Shown here in pieces: positions 1 to 7,865 of a stretch of DNA of 10,231 bases. Positions within the stretch are counted from its first letter, which is position 1, and the number at the start of each line of letters is the position of its first letter. The notes beneath the pieces are model-generated. The model saw only the letters and a program-made list of their open reading frames with translations. It was not told the DNA's origin and made no database searches. This DNA is from an uncultured Polaromonas sp. (GTDB lineage: Bacteria; Pseudomonadota; Gammaproteobacteria; Burkholderiales; Burkholderiaceae), in the NCBI GenBank assembly GCA_946479075.1, contig CAMLDT010000127.1:1-10231 (forward strand). Direction: 5' to 3'. A program made the position numbers and the translations under genes.

Positions 1-575
1 AGCTCGCGGTCGATGGCGGCGGTGAAGATCGGCACGTCGGGGTGCGCCTTCTGCATGGTGGCGATGCCTTCCGGCGCGGCCAGCAGGCAGACGAACTTGA
101 TGGATTTCGGATTCAGCTCTTTCAGCCGGTCCACGGCGGCCACGGCGGAGTTGCCGGTGGCCAGCATCGGGTCCACCACCACGATGTCGCGTTCTTCCAT
201 GTCGTGCGGCATCTTGAAGTAGTACTCGACTGCGGTCAGGGTTTTCGGGTCGCGGTACAGGCCGACGTGGCCGACACGTGCGCCGGGCACCACGCTGAGC
301 ATGCCTTCGAGGATGCCGTTGCCGGCGCGCAGGATGGAGACAAACACCAGCTTCTTGCCGTCGATCATCTTGAAGGTGGCTTTTTCGAGCGGGGTCTCGA
401 CTTCGACGTCCTGCATGGGCATGTCGCGCGTGACTTCATAGGCCATCAGCATGCTGAGCTCGTTGAGCAGGGTGCGGAAGGTGTTGGTGGACGCGTCCTT
501 GCGGCGCATCAGCGTGAGCTTGTGCTGCACCAGCGGGTGATCGATCAGGTGGACTTTGTCGTTGAAGCGGGTCAT
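1..575 (-). CDS. upp: Uracil phosphoribosyltransferase (3' end cut by window edge)
   Basis: Makes UMP and pyrophosphate from uracil and PRPP in the cytosol. The reading frame starts at ATG 575-573 ([10 protein letters not shown]) and stays open to base 1. It gives 191 complete residues of a protein usually about 208-210 long, so only the last ~17 residues are missing. Family marks seen: the N-terminal [12 protein letters not shown] segment (residues 13-24), ILRAGNG (81-87), the [13 protein letters not shown]-binding loop (135-143), and AAPEGI near 166-171. The segment that normally contains the uracil-contacting loop GLGDAGD lies outside the window. It is the last gene seen of a minus-strand operon, 25 nt after the URC4 stop, with no strong ribosome site of its own (a GAGA about 10 nt upstream at best). 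Upp normally salvages uracil. Its position behind URC1 and URC4 suggests it also supplies UMP for ring opening, as URC6/FUR1 does in yeast; that role is inferred. Confidence 0.97.
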   Translation of the reverse strand, partial: MTRFNDKVHLIDHPLVQHKLTLMRRKDASTNTFRTLLNELSMLMAYEVTRDMPMQDVEVETPLEKATFKMIDGKKLVFVSILRAGNGILEGMLSVVPGARVGHVGLYRDPKTLTAVEYYFKMPHDMEERDIVVVDPMLATGNSAVAAVDRLKELNPKSIKFVCLLAAPEGIATMQKAHPDVPIFTAAIDRE

Positions 576-600
576 GTGCGGGGGTCTCGGGGTTCGGGTT

Positions 601-1888
601 CTAGAAAACGGTGCCGTCGCTCTGGATGTTCAGGGGTGGCTGGCCGCCGTGCAGCTGCTGCGCCAGAGCGCGCCCCGCAGCCCAGGTGCCGCCTTCGAGC
701 ACACAGGCCAGCGGCATCTGTTCGGCGTCCAATCCTAACTGCTCGCGCACCAGCGGCGCGAGCTCGTCGAGCAGCGCCACCGTCAGCGCGCGCCACTCGA
801 CGATCAGTTCGTCGCCGGGCGCGTGCAGTCGCCCGGCGAGCGACGGATCCTTGAGCATCAGCACACCGGCATCGAGGAACAGGCCGCCGTTGCGGTACTC
901 GGGCAGGCCGGTCAGGGCGTCCAGGCCTTCAACTTTCACGCCGGCCCATTCAAAAGGTTCAAGCAGCGAGTAGGTCAGCCACTGCGAGAGCTTGTGGAAA
1001 GGCATCCAGCCGCGGCTGGAATCGCCGGCGTCCTGACCGGCGGCCGGGTGGCGCCAGCAGTCGCCCAGCGGCTCGCCGTCCAGCGCGTTCTGAGCCGGCC
1101 AGATCGGTGCCAGGCCGGTCAGCAGCAGCGACAACACATCGTGCGCCTGCACTGTGCCGCTGCCGTCCGGCGCGAGGCAGTCGAACAGGTGCCCGGGGCG
1201 GGCGGGCTGGCCGAACTGCGCGGGCTGGTCCTGCAGCGCCTGCCCGAGCCGGCGCAGCAGCTCGGCGCGCCCGTCCAGCCCCACCAGCGGGTTGCTGGCG
1301 CTGACCTGAAAGGCCTGCGCCAGGCGTTCTGCCGTGACGGCCTGGAGCCCGGCGGCGTCCGCTTGCAGCGGCCGCGCCGGGTCGCTGGAAAACAGCCCGG
1401 CCATGAAAGCATGAAAGCTCGCCACGCCCAGGCCTTCGGAGCGGCTGAATTCCTGGGCCGGGTGGTCGCCGACCGCGGCTTCGTGGTAACACCAGTCGGC
1501 GCCTGCGCCAGCGTCCAGCAACACGCTGACCAGCGCCAGGTCGATCTGGGCGCGCGCGCGTTCGGCGGGGCCGGCTGCACCCAGCGCGCTGCTCATCTGT
1601 GCCAGCCGGTCCACGCCGCCCGCCTCGAAGTGGCGCCAGCGGCTGTGGTACGGGATGTCCAGATCCGGGTAGCGCGCCCGTGTGAGTTCGGCGACCAGCG
1701 CCGCTGCGGTCAGCATCGCGCCGTCGTTGACCGTGAACCAGGCCGACTCGCCGCGGCGGGCACGGGCCAGCAGGGCTTCAGCGCGGCTGCGTATCGTGGA
1801 TGTAGAGCGTAATTGGGCTGTAGCCCCCGTGGGCCGGGCGTCACCAGCTATTGAATCGATAGCGGCGGGTTGACGGGTCTGGGTCGAT

Positions 1889-1896
<8 letters not shown>
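601..1896 (-). CDS. URC4-type DUF1688 protein of uracil catabolism
   Basis: A 431-residue soluble protein of the DUF1688 family, homologous to yeast Urc4, which is required for uracil use as nitrogen source. Urc4-deficient yeast is reported to accumulate ribosylurea, so the protein probably acts after ring opening; the exact reaction is not established. Conserved-looking blocks: [10 protein letters not shown] (85-94), WCYHEA (135-140), FHAF (161-164), [18 protein letters not shown] (300-317), [10 protein letters not shown] (329-338), [10 protein letters not shown] (400-409) and a C-terminal [12 protein letters not shown] (420-431). No signal peptide or membrane helix is seen. The start ATG (1896-1894) lies inside the URC1 stop (shared ATGCCTGA, 8 nt), which points to translational coupling. 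No later in-frame ATG precedes the conserved domain. Residues 12-29 ([18 protein letters not shown]) fall in a palindromic repeat-like segment and look like a non-conserved extension. Family assignment is firm from memory of the motifs; molecular function is open. Confidence 0.93.
1811..1863. repeat. Palindromic intragenic repeat-like element in the URC4 5' end
   Basis: Two perfect short dyads sit 20 bp apart: GCTAT-N7-ATAGC at 1847-1863 and GGGCT-N2-AGCCC at 1815-1826. The segment between them is GC-rich. Read on the minus strand, the order (GCTAT..., AATAGCTG..., ..GGGCTACAGCCC, AATT) resembles a short dispersed repeat I recall from many Comamonadaceae intergenic regions. That resemblance is from memory and unverified. 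It lies wholly inside the coding frame and encodes residues 12-29 of the URC4 protein without breaking it. Confidence 0.5.
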
Positions 1897-3184
<1,288 letters not shown>

Positions 3185-3192
3185 CAAGGGGA

Positions 3193-3198
3193 CCCCTT
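3193..3198 (-). promoter_or_regulatory. Ribosome binding site of the URC1 gene
   Basis: AAGGGG on the minus strand, 8 nt before ATG 3184 and 5 nt before the overlapping TTG. The spacing favours the ATG as the true start. Confidence 0.6.
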
Positions 3199-3208
3199 CA
3201 AAAAATCG

Positions 3209-3237
3209 AATGTACCGATGACACCGGGGGCTTGCAA
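3209..3237 (-). promoter_or_regulatory. Candidate sigma70 promoter of the URC operon
   Basis: On the minus strand, TTGCAA (3237-3232) and TACATT (3214-3209) are separated by exactly 17 bp; each matches 4 of 6 consensus bases. Transcription would begin near 3202, giving a leader of about 18 nt that contains the AAGGGG ribosome site. The -35 lies in an 8-bp palindrome CTTGCAAG (3231-3238), and the spacer holds a weak T-N11-A dyad (3211-3223), either of which could bind a regulator. If real, the operon is transcribed independently of the LysR gene upstream. Seen by eye only. Confidence 0.45.
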
Positions 3238-3299
3238 GGCTTGTGCCGCAAAAGCAGGTGCGCTGAGGACAAATCGCGACACGGGCCGCATGCGCGGGT

Positions 3300-4244
3300 T
3301 CAGGTGCCGTTCATGGCGGCCGGCACGGTCTCTCGCATGACCTCGATGAAGCGGCGCAGGCGCGAGGAATAAAACCGTGCGTGCGGATACACCAGATAGA
3401 TTGGCAGGGGCTCGGCCTGCCAGTCGGGCACCAGATGCGTCAACCGGCCTTGTGCGATGTCGTCGGCAGCCATCCAGGCCGAAATCACGCCCACGCCCAT
3501 CCCCGCGCGTGCCGCGCTGCGCAGCGCATACAGGCTGTCGGTGCTCATGCGCGGACGGATGGGCAATTGCCAACGTTCGCCGGTGCCGGCGTGCACCAGC
3601 GTGACGGCATCGCGGTAAAAGGTGCGTATGGCGAGCCAGGGCAGGGCGGCGAGCTCGGACGGATGAGTGGGCTGCCGGCCCTCCGTGACCGAGGGGGAGG
3701 CGACCGCGATGCGCCGCACCTCGGACAGCTTGATCGCCACGGCTGTCGGGTCGGTCACTTCGCCGACGTGAATGGCGCAGTCGATGCCGCTGGCGATGAA
3801 GTTGGGCTCGCGGTCGCTCAGCAGCCATTCGACCGCCATCTTGGGGTAACGCTGCAAATAAATGCTCAGCGGCCCCACCAGTTGTTGCTGGCCGAAGGCG
3901 TGGGGCACCACCACACGCAAGGTGCCCTCGGGCTGGTCGCCGGTGCCGCGCATGTCGGCATCGAAAGCTTCCAGGTTGGCCAGCAGCTCTCTGGCGCGTT
4001 CATAACAGCGCTCGCCGTCTTCGGTGAGTTTCATGCGGTGGGTCGAGCGCTGCAATAGCGGCAGGCCGAGCGAGCGCTCCAGCGTCTGCAGGCGCCGGCT
4101 GATCGTCGGCTGGGTGGTGCCCATCTGCGCCGCCGCTGCGGACAGGCTGCCGGCCTCGACAATCCGAACAAAGGTCTGCATGAGTGCCATGCGGTCCAGC
4201 GCTGACGAGGCGCTGAAATCAGCAAGTGGATTGGATTTGGTCAT
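3300..4244 (-). CDS. LysR-family transcriptional regulator
   Basis: A 314-residue LysR-type regulator. It has an N-terminal winged helix-turn-helix (about residues 19-77; MALMQTFVRIVEAGSLSAAA, then TTQPTISRRLQTLE at 43-56) and a C-terminal periplasmic-binding-protein-like effector domain (about 105-305; EGTLRVVVPHAFGQ, GIDCAIHVGEV, RAGMGVGVIS). The subfamily resembles DsdC/AaeR-like regulators that begin M-x-x-F-x-R-I-V-E-x-G-S; the ligand cannot be read from sequence. The start at ATG 4244 gives an 18-residue extension before MALMQTF and has no visible ribosome site. ATG 4190-4188 (residue 19) would give a 296-residue protein of normal LysR length and would free the dyad at 4243-4257 from the coding region. 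It is divergent from the MFS gene, its usual type of target. It also lies 115 bp upstream of URC1 on the same strand, so control of the URC operon is possible but unproven. Confidence 0.93.
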   Translation of the reverse strand: MTKSNPLADFSASSALDRMALMQTFVRIVEAGSLSAAAAQMGTTQPTISRRLQTLERSLGLPLLQRSTHRMKLTEDGERCYERARELLANLEAFDADMRGTGDQPEGTLRVVVPHAFGQQQLVGPLSIYLQRYPKMAVEWLLSDREPNFIASGIDCAIHVGEVTDPTAVAIKLSEVRRIAVASPSVTEGRQPTHPSELAALPWLAIRTFYRDAVTLVHAGTGERWQLPIRPRMSTDSLYALRSAARAGMGVGVISAWMAADDIAQGRLTHLVPDWQAEPLPIYLVYPHARFYSSRLRRFIEVMRETVPAAMNGT

Positions 4245-4257
4245 ACGTGAAGTGTAT
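4243..4257. promoter_or_regulatory. Candidate LysR binding dyad (T-N11-A)
   Basis: ATAC-N7-GTAT, a perfect 4+4 inverted repeat with the T-N11-A layout (T4244, A4256) typical of LysR regulators. It sits between the divergent LysR and MFS genes and overlaps the annotated LysR start codon. That would fit autoregulation, or a LysR start further downstream at 4190. Confidence 0.45.
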
Positions 4258-4280
4258 GAGCGATGTGCGCTCCAGGCTAC

Positions 4281-4309
4281 TTCCGCGGCATCAAAGCCTG
4301 CTGGATACT
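4281..4309 (+). promoter_or_regulatory. Weak candidate promoter of the MFS gene
   Basis: TTCCGC and GATACT separated by 17 bp, 31 bp before the MFS start. The -10 matches 4 of 6 bases but the -35 only 2 of 6, as can occur at activator-dependent promoters. It lies 23 bp downstream of the LysR-type dyad. Weak evidence. Confidence 0.25.
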
Positions 4310-4340
4310 CGACCCATTCGCAAAAACCAGTAGTTACCCT

Positions 4341-5564
4341 ATGTCAACCATCCAGTCCACGTATGTTGCCGCTCCGGCCCTGCCTGCTTCCCGTTTGTTG
4401 CTGCTGGCCACCGGTGCCGGCCTGACCGTCGCTTCGATTTATTACAGCCAACCCATGCTGGGTGTGCTCGGTGCTGAGCTCGGCGCCTCTGACGGCGTGA
4501 TCGGTTTTGTGCCGACGCTGACACAGCTCGGTTATGCCCTCGGCCTGCTGCTGCTGGCGCCGCTGGGGGACCGCTATGACCGCCGCAACATCATCGCCAT
4601 CAAGGCCGCGGCCTTGTGTCTGGCCCTGCTGCTGGGCGGTTTGGCGCCGGGCATGGCCATGCTGCTGGTGGCCAGCTTCGGCATCGGCCTGGCGGCTTCG
4701 GTGGCGCAGGACATCGTGCCCGCGGCAGCCACGCTGGCGCCCGAGGCGCACCGCGGCCGTGCCGTCGGCATGGTCATGACCGGCTTGCTGCTGGGGATTT
4801 TGCTGTCACGGGTGGTCAGCGGCCTTGTCGCGGAACATTTCGGCTGGCGCAGCATGTTTTTTGCTGCCGCGCTGAGCGTGGCGATGGTCGCGGCCGCCAT
4901 GTGGCGCAGCCTGCCGCGGTTTGCGCCGACCACGCAGTTGTCTTACGGTGCGCTGCTGGGTTCGCTGGCCGGCCTGTGGAAACGCCATCCGGCGCTGCGC
5001 CGGGCAACCTTGTCTCAAGGCCTGCTGGCCATGGGATTCAGCGCCTTCTGGTCCACGCTGGCCGTGATGCTGCACGGCGCGCCGTTTCACCTCGGTGCGT
5101 CAGCCGCCGGGGCCTTTGGCCTGGCGGGCGCCGCCGGTGCGCTGGCGGCGCCGCTGGCCGGCCGGCTGGCCGACCGCCGCGGCCCGGAGTGGGTGACGCG
5201 GCTGGGTACCGGGACGGCGGCGCTGTTTTTTGCCTTGATGCTGCTGTCGCCTCTGCTGTCCACACAGGCCAGTCTCTGGCTGCTGGTGGTCTGCGCCATC
5301 GGTTTCGACCTCGGCATGCAGGCCACCCTGATTTCGCACCAGACGATTGTTTACGGCATTGAGCCGGGGGCGCGCAGCCGGCTTAACGCGGTGCTGTTTG
5401 TCGGCATGTTCACCGGCATGGCAGCCGGTGCGGCAGCGGGCAGCCTGTTGCTGGCGACATGGGGATGGACCGCCGTGGCGCTGCTGGCCACCCTGACCTC
5501 GCTGGCCGCATTGGGCGTGCGGCTGTGGCCGGCCGGAGCTGGCCGGGCATCCGGCGCGCGGTAA
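4341..5564 (+). CDS. MFS transporter (12-helix, DHA1-like)
   Basis: A 407-residue inner-membrane major facilitator protein, probably a proton-coupled exporter or importer of small molecules. Hydrophobic segments are spaced as expected for 12 helices in two halves. ASIYYSQPML marks the end of helix 1, and loop 2-3 carries a motif A variant, GDRYDRRN. A matching GRLADRRG occurs at the start of the second half. The middle loop (FAPTTQLSYG) separates the halves. ATG 4341 is chosen because MSTIQSTYV is followed directly by helix 1. The frame stays open upstream to an ATG at 4263, but that extension (26 residues) would cross the promoter region and is not transporter-like. It is divergent from the LysR gene and so probably under its control. 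It does not resemble the usual uracil permeases (UraA/NCS2, NCS1), so a role in uracil uptake is only a guess from proximity. Its stop is 4 nt from the stop of the convergent ATPase gene. Confidence 0.9.
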   Translation: MSTIQSTYVAAPALPASRLLLLATGAGLTVASIYYSQPMLGVLGAELGASDGVIGFVPTLTQLGYALGLLLLAPLGDRYDRRNIIAIKAAALCLALLLGGLAPGMAMLLVASFGIGLAASVAQDIVPAAATLAPEAHRGRAVGMVMTGLLLGILLSRVVSGLVAEHFGWRSMFFAAALSVAMVAAAMWRSLPRFAPTTQLSYGALLGSLAGLWKRHPALRRATLSQGLLAMGFSAFWSTLAVMLHGAPFHLGASAAGAFGLAGAAGALAAPLAGRLADRRGPEWVTRLGTGTAALFFALMLLSPLLSTQASLWLLVVCAIGFDLGMQATLISHQTIVYGIEPGARSRLNAVLFVGMFTGMAAGAAAGSLLLATWGWTAVALLATLTSLAALGVRLWPAGAGRASGAR

Positions 5565-5568
5565 AGAC

Positions 5569-7050
5569 CTACCGTTTCTTGCCGCCGAGGATGCCGCCCA
5601 GCGCGCCGCGCAGCACCTGGCGCGCCAGGTTGCGGGCTTCGGACTTGAGCACCTGTTGCACCAGTCCGTCACGCGTGCCGCCGCGCGGCCCTTTGGAGCC
5701 GAACAAAACATCACTGATGCCGCCCATCAAACCGCCCGAGGCTTCGGCCGCCTTGGCGGTTTCGGCTTGTGCAGCTTCGGTGCGCGCTTTCAGTTTTTCG
5801 TAGGCCGACTCGTTATCGATGGCTTTTTCATACACCCCGGCGACCAGCGAGCCGGCCACCAGTACATGCCGCTGCTGCGGCGTGATCGGGCCGATCTGGC
5901 TGCCGGGCGGCAGCACATAAGCGCGCTCGGTCACGCTGGGCCGGCCCTTGGCATCCAGAAAACTCACCAGCGCCTCGCCGACCGCCAGTTCGGTGATGGC
6001 GGTTTCGATGTCGAGACCGGGCTTTTGCCGCATGGTCTGGGCCGTCGCCTTGACGGCTTTCTGATCGCGCGGCGTGAAGGCGCGCAGCGCGTGCTGCACG
6101 CGGTTGCCGAGCTGGGCCAGCACCGAATCGGGAATGTCCAGCGGGTTCTGCGTGACGAAATAAACGCCCACGCCCTTGGAACGCACCAGCCGCACGACCA
6201 GTTCGATGCGCTCGATCAGCGCCTTGGGTGCGTCGGTAAACAGCAGATGCGCCTCGTCGAAGAAAAACACCAGCTTGGGCTGATCCGGGTCGCCGATTTC
6301 GGGCAGTTGCTCGAACAGCTCGGACAACATCCACAACAAAAACGTGGCGTACAGGCGCGGCGAGTTCATGAGCTTGTCGGCGGCCAGGATGTTGATCACT
6401 CCCTTGCCATCGACCGTCTGCATGAAGTCGCTGATGTTGAGCATGGGTTCGCCGAAGAACTTGTCGCCGCCCTGGGTTTCGATCTGCATCAGGCCGCGCT
6501 GGATGGCGCCCACGCTGGCCGCGCTGATGTTGCCGTATTCGGTGGTGAACTTGCTGGCGTTGTCGCCCACATGTTGCAGCATGGCGCGCAGGTCTTTCAG
6601 GTCCAGCAGCAACATGCCGGCGTCGTCGGCAATCTTGAACACCAGGTTGATCACACCGGCCTGGGTGTCGTTGAGGCCCAGCATGCGGCCCAGCAGCAGC
6701 GGCCCCATGTCGGAGACGGTGGCGCGCACCGGGTGGCCCTGTTCGCCGAACACATCCCACAAGGTGGTGGGGCAGGCCAGCGGCTCGGGCTTTTCAATCC
6801 CGCGTTCCTTCAGCACCGCGCCCATTTTTTCGCCGATGCTGCCAGCCTGGCTGATGCCGGCCAGGTCGCCCTTGACGTCGGCCATGAAAACCGGCACGCC
6901 GATTTTCGAGAAGTTTTCGGCCAGGGTCTGCAGGGTCACGGTCTTGCCGGTGCCGGTGGCGCCGGTGATCAGGCCGTGGCGGTTGGCCAGCGCCGGCAGC
7001 AGTTCGCAGGTGGTGGAGGCATTCCGGGCAATCAAAAAGGGCTCGGCCAT
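5569..7050 (-). CDS. DUF853/YjgR family HerA-like ATPase
   Basis: A 493-residue P-loop ATPase of the HerA/FtsK superfamily, DUF853 branch (E. coli YjgR). Walker A is GATGTGKT (30-37). Walker B is LVFFFDEAH (260-268) with D265/E266, followed by a sensor-like FVTQNP (298-303) and a candidate arginine finger region [12 protein letters not shown] (314-325). The rest of the core is collinear with YjgR ([10 protein letters not shown] at 56-65; [11 protein letters not shown] at 148-158). The C-terminus is glycine- and basic-rich ([21 protein letters not shown], then [10 protein letters not shown]) and follows an alanine-rich helix near 400-440 likely to form a coiled coil. No membrane segment is seen. 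HerA relatives move DNA; the cellular role of YjgR-type proteins is not established. The start ATG 7050-7048 is supported by AGGA (7057-7060) 6 nt upstream. It stands alone, divergent from yebC. Confidence 0.93.
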   Translation of the reverse strand: MAEPFLIARNASTTCELLPALANRHGLITGATGTGKTVTLQTLAENFSKIGVPVFMADVKGDLAGISQAGSIGEKMGAVLKERGIEKPEPLACPTTLWDVFGEQGHPVRATVSDMGPLLLGRMLGLNDTQAGVINLVFKIADDAGMLLLDLKDLRAMLQHVGDNASKFTTEYGNISAASVGAIQRGLMQIETQGGDKFFGEPMLNISDFMQTVDGKGVINILAADKLMNSPRLYATFLLWMLSELFEQLPEIGDPDQPKLVFFFDEAHLLFTDAPKALIERIELVVRLVRSKGVGVYFVTQNPLDIPDSVLAQLGNRVQHALRAFTPRDQKAVKATAQTMRQKPGLDIETAITELAVGEALVSFLDAKGRPSVTERAYVLPPGSQIGPITPQQRHVLVAGSLVAGVYEKAIDNESAYEKLKARTEAAQAETAKAAEASGGLMGGISDVLFGSKGPRGGTRDGLVQQVLKSEARNLARQVLRGALGGILGGKKR

Positions 7051-7064
7051 GGGGTGTCCTGTCG

Positions 7065-7093
7065 TTCAAAAAGTAAAATGCGGTTTGTAGATT
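7065..7093 (+). promoter_or_regulatory. Candidate promoter of yebC
   Basis: TTCAAA (7065-7070) and TAGATT (7088-7093) with a 17-bp spacer; each matches 4 of 6 sigma70 consensus bases. Transcription would start near 7100, just before the AAAGGA ribosome site. It overlaps the candidate promoter of the divergent ATPase gene. Confidence 0.45.
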
Positions 7094-7100
7094 AAATCAA
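7072..7100 (-). promoter_or_regulatory. Candidate promoter of the DUF853 ATPase gene
   Basis: On the minus strand, TTGATT (7100-7095) and TTTACT (7077-7072) with a 17-bp spacer; each matches 4 of 6 consensus bases. It shares most of its length with the yebC promoter candidate on the other strand, so the two may compete for polymerase. Confidence 0.4.
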
Positions 7101-7104
7101 TTCC

Positions 7105-7110
7105 AAAGGA
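7105..7110 (+). promoter_or_regulatory. Ribosome binding site that sets the GTG start of yebC
   Basis: AAAGGA with 5 nt to GTG 7116. There is no nearby in-frame ATG, and the translated product begins exactly with the family's [10 protein letters not shown], so the GTG start is secure. Confidence 0.75.
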
Positions 7111-7115
7111 TTTCC

Positions 7116-7841
7116 GTGGCCGGTCACAGCAAATGGGCGAATATTCAGCACCGCAAGGGACGCCAGGACGAGAAGCGCCAGCGTATCTGGACCCGTGTGA
7201 TGCGCGAAATCATGGTGGCCGCGCGCATGGGTGGCGGCGACCTGGGCACCAATCCGCGGCTGCGGCTGGCGGTGGACAAGGCCAAGGCGGCCAACATGCC
7301 CAATGAAAACGTCAAGTACGGCATTGCCAAGGCCACCGGCAGCCTGGAAGGTGTGCATTACGAGGAAGTCCGTTACGAAGGTTACGGCATTGGCGGCGCG
7401 GCCATCATCGTGGATTGCATGACCGACAACAAGGTCCGTACCGTGGCCGAAGTGCGGCATGCGTTTTCCAAATACGGCGGCAACATGGGCACCGAAGGCT
7501 CGGTGGCTTTCCAGTTCAAGCACTGCGGGCAGCTGATTTTTGCGCCCGGCACCAGCGAAGACAAGATCATGGAAGTGGCGCTGGAGTCCGGCGCCGACGA
7601 TGTGATCACCCATGACGACGGCGCCATCGAGGTGCTGACGCCCTATACCGACTTTGAGGCCGTCAAGAACGCCCTGGAAGCCGCCGGCCTGACGCCAGAG
7701 GTCGCCGAAGTGACGATGCGCGCCGACAACATGATCGAGCTGTCCGGCGCCGATGGCGAAAAAATGCAGCGGCTGCTGGACATTCTGGAGGATCTGGACG
7801 ATACCCAGGACGTCTTCCACAACGCCGCGATCTCGGAATAA
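7116..7841 (+). CDS. YebC/PmpR/TACO1 family protein
   Basis: A 241-residue cytosolic protein. Family members were long annotated as transcriptional regulators. Mitochondrial TACO1 and more recent bacterial work point to a role on the ribosome, helping translate proline-rich stalling sequences. Hallmarks: N-terminal [18 protein letters not shown], the [18 protein letters not shown] segment (residues 36-53), ANMPNENV (59-66), EGYGIGG (88-94), FSKYGGNMG (117-125), and an acidic C-terminus [18 protein letters not shown]. Length is normal for the three-domain family (about 240-250). The start is GTG with a strong AAAGGA site. The stop is 24 nt before purD on the same strand with no terminator between them, so co-transcription with purD is likely. 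The TACO1-like name follows from family membership; transcriptional or translational action cannot be told from this sequence. Confidence 0.96.
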   Translation: MAGHSKWANIQHRKGRQDEKRQRIWTRVMREIMVAARMGGGDLGTNPRLRLAVDKAKAANMPNENVKYGIAKATGSLEGVHYEEVRYEGYGIGGAAIIVDCMTDNKVRTVAEVRHAFSKYGGNMGTEGSVAFQFKHCGQLIFAPGTSEDKIMEVALESGADDVITHDDGAIEVLTPYTDFEAVKNALEAAGLTPEVAEVTMRADNMIELSGADGEKMQRLLDILEDLDDTQDVFHNAAISE

Positions 7842-7865
7842 AAATCAAACAATGAAAGTTCCCGC

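Noticed and set aside
42..854. Plus-strand open frame of 270 codons across upp and the URC4 end
   Set aside because: It is antisense to two well supported genes, and its Ala/Arg-rich second half is typical of a shadow frame.
3270..3299. Possible terminator after the LysR gene
   Set aside because: Only a 4-bp GC stem (CCGC-GCAT-GCGG) without a following T tract, so read-through into the URC operon cannot be excluded and no terminator is called.
5565..5568. Bidirectional terminator between the convergent MFS and ATPase genes
   Set aside because: Only 4 nt separate the stops and no stem with flanking T/A tracts is evident around them.
5656..7095. Long plus-strand open frame (479 codons) opposite the DUF853 ATPase
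   Set aside because: Mirror of the ATPase coding frame with biased composition (His, Gln, Gly, Val) and no motif. The opposite strand has intact Walker motifs.
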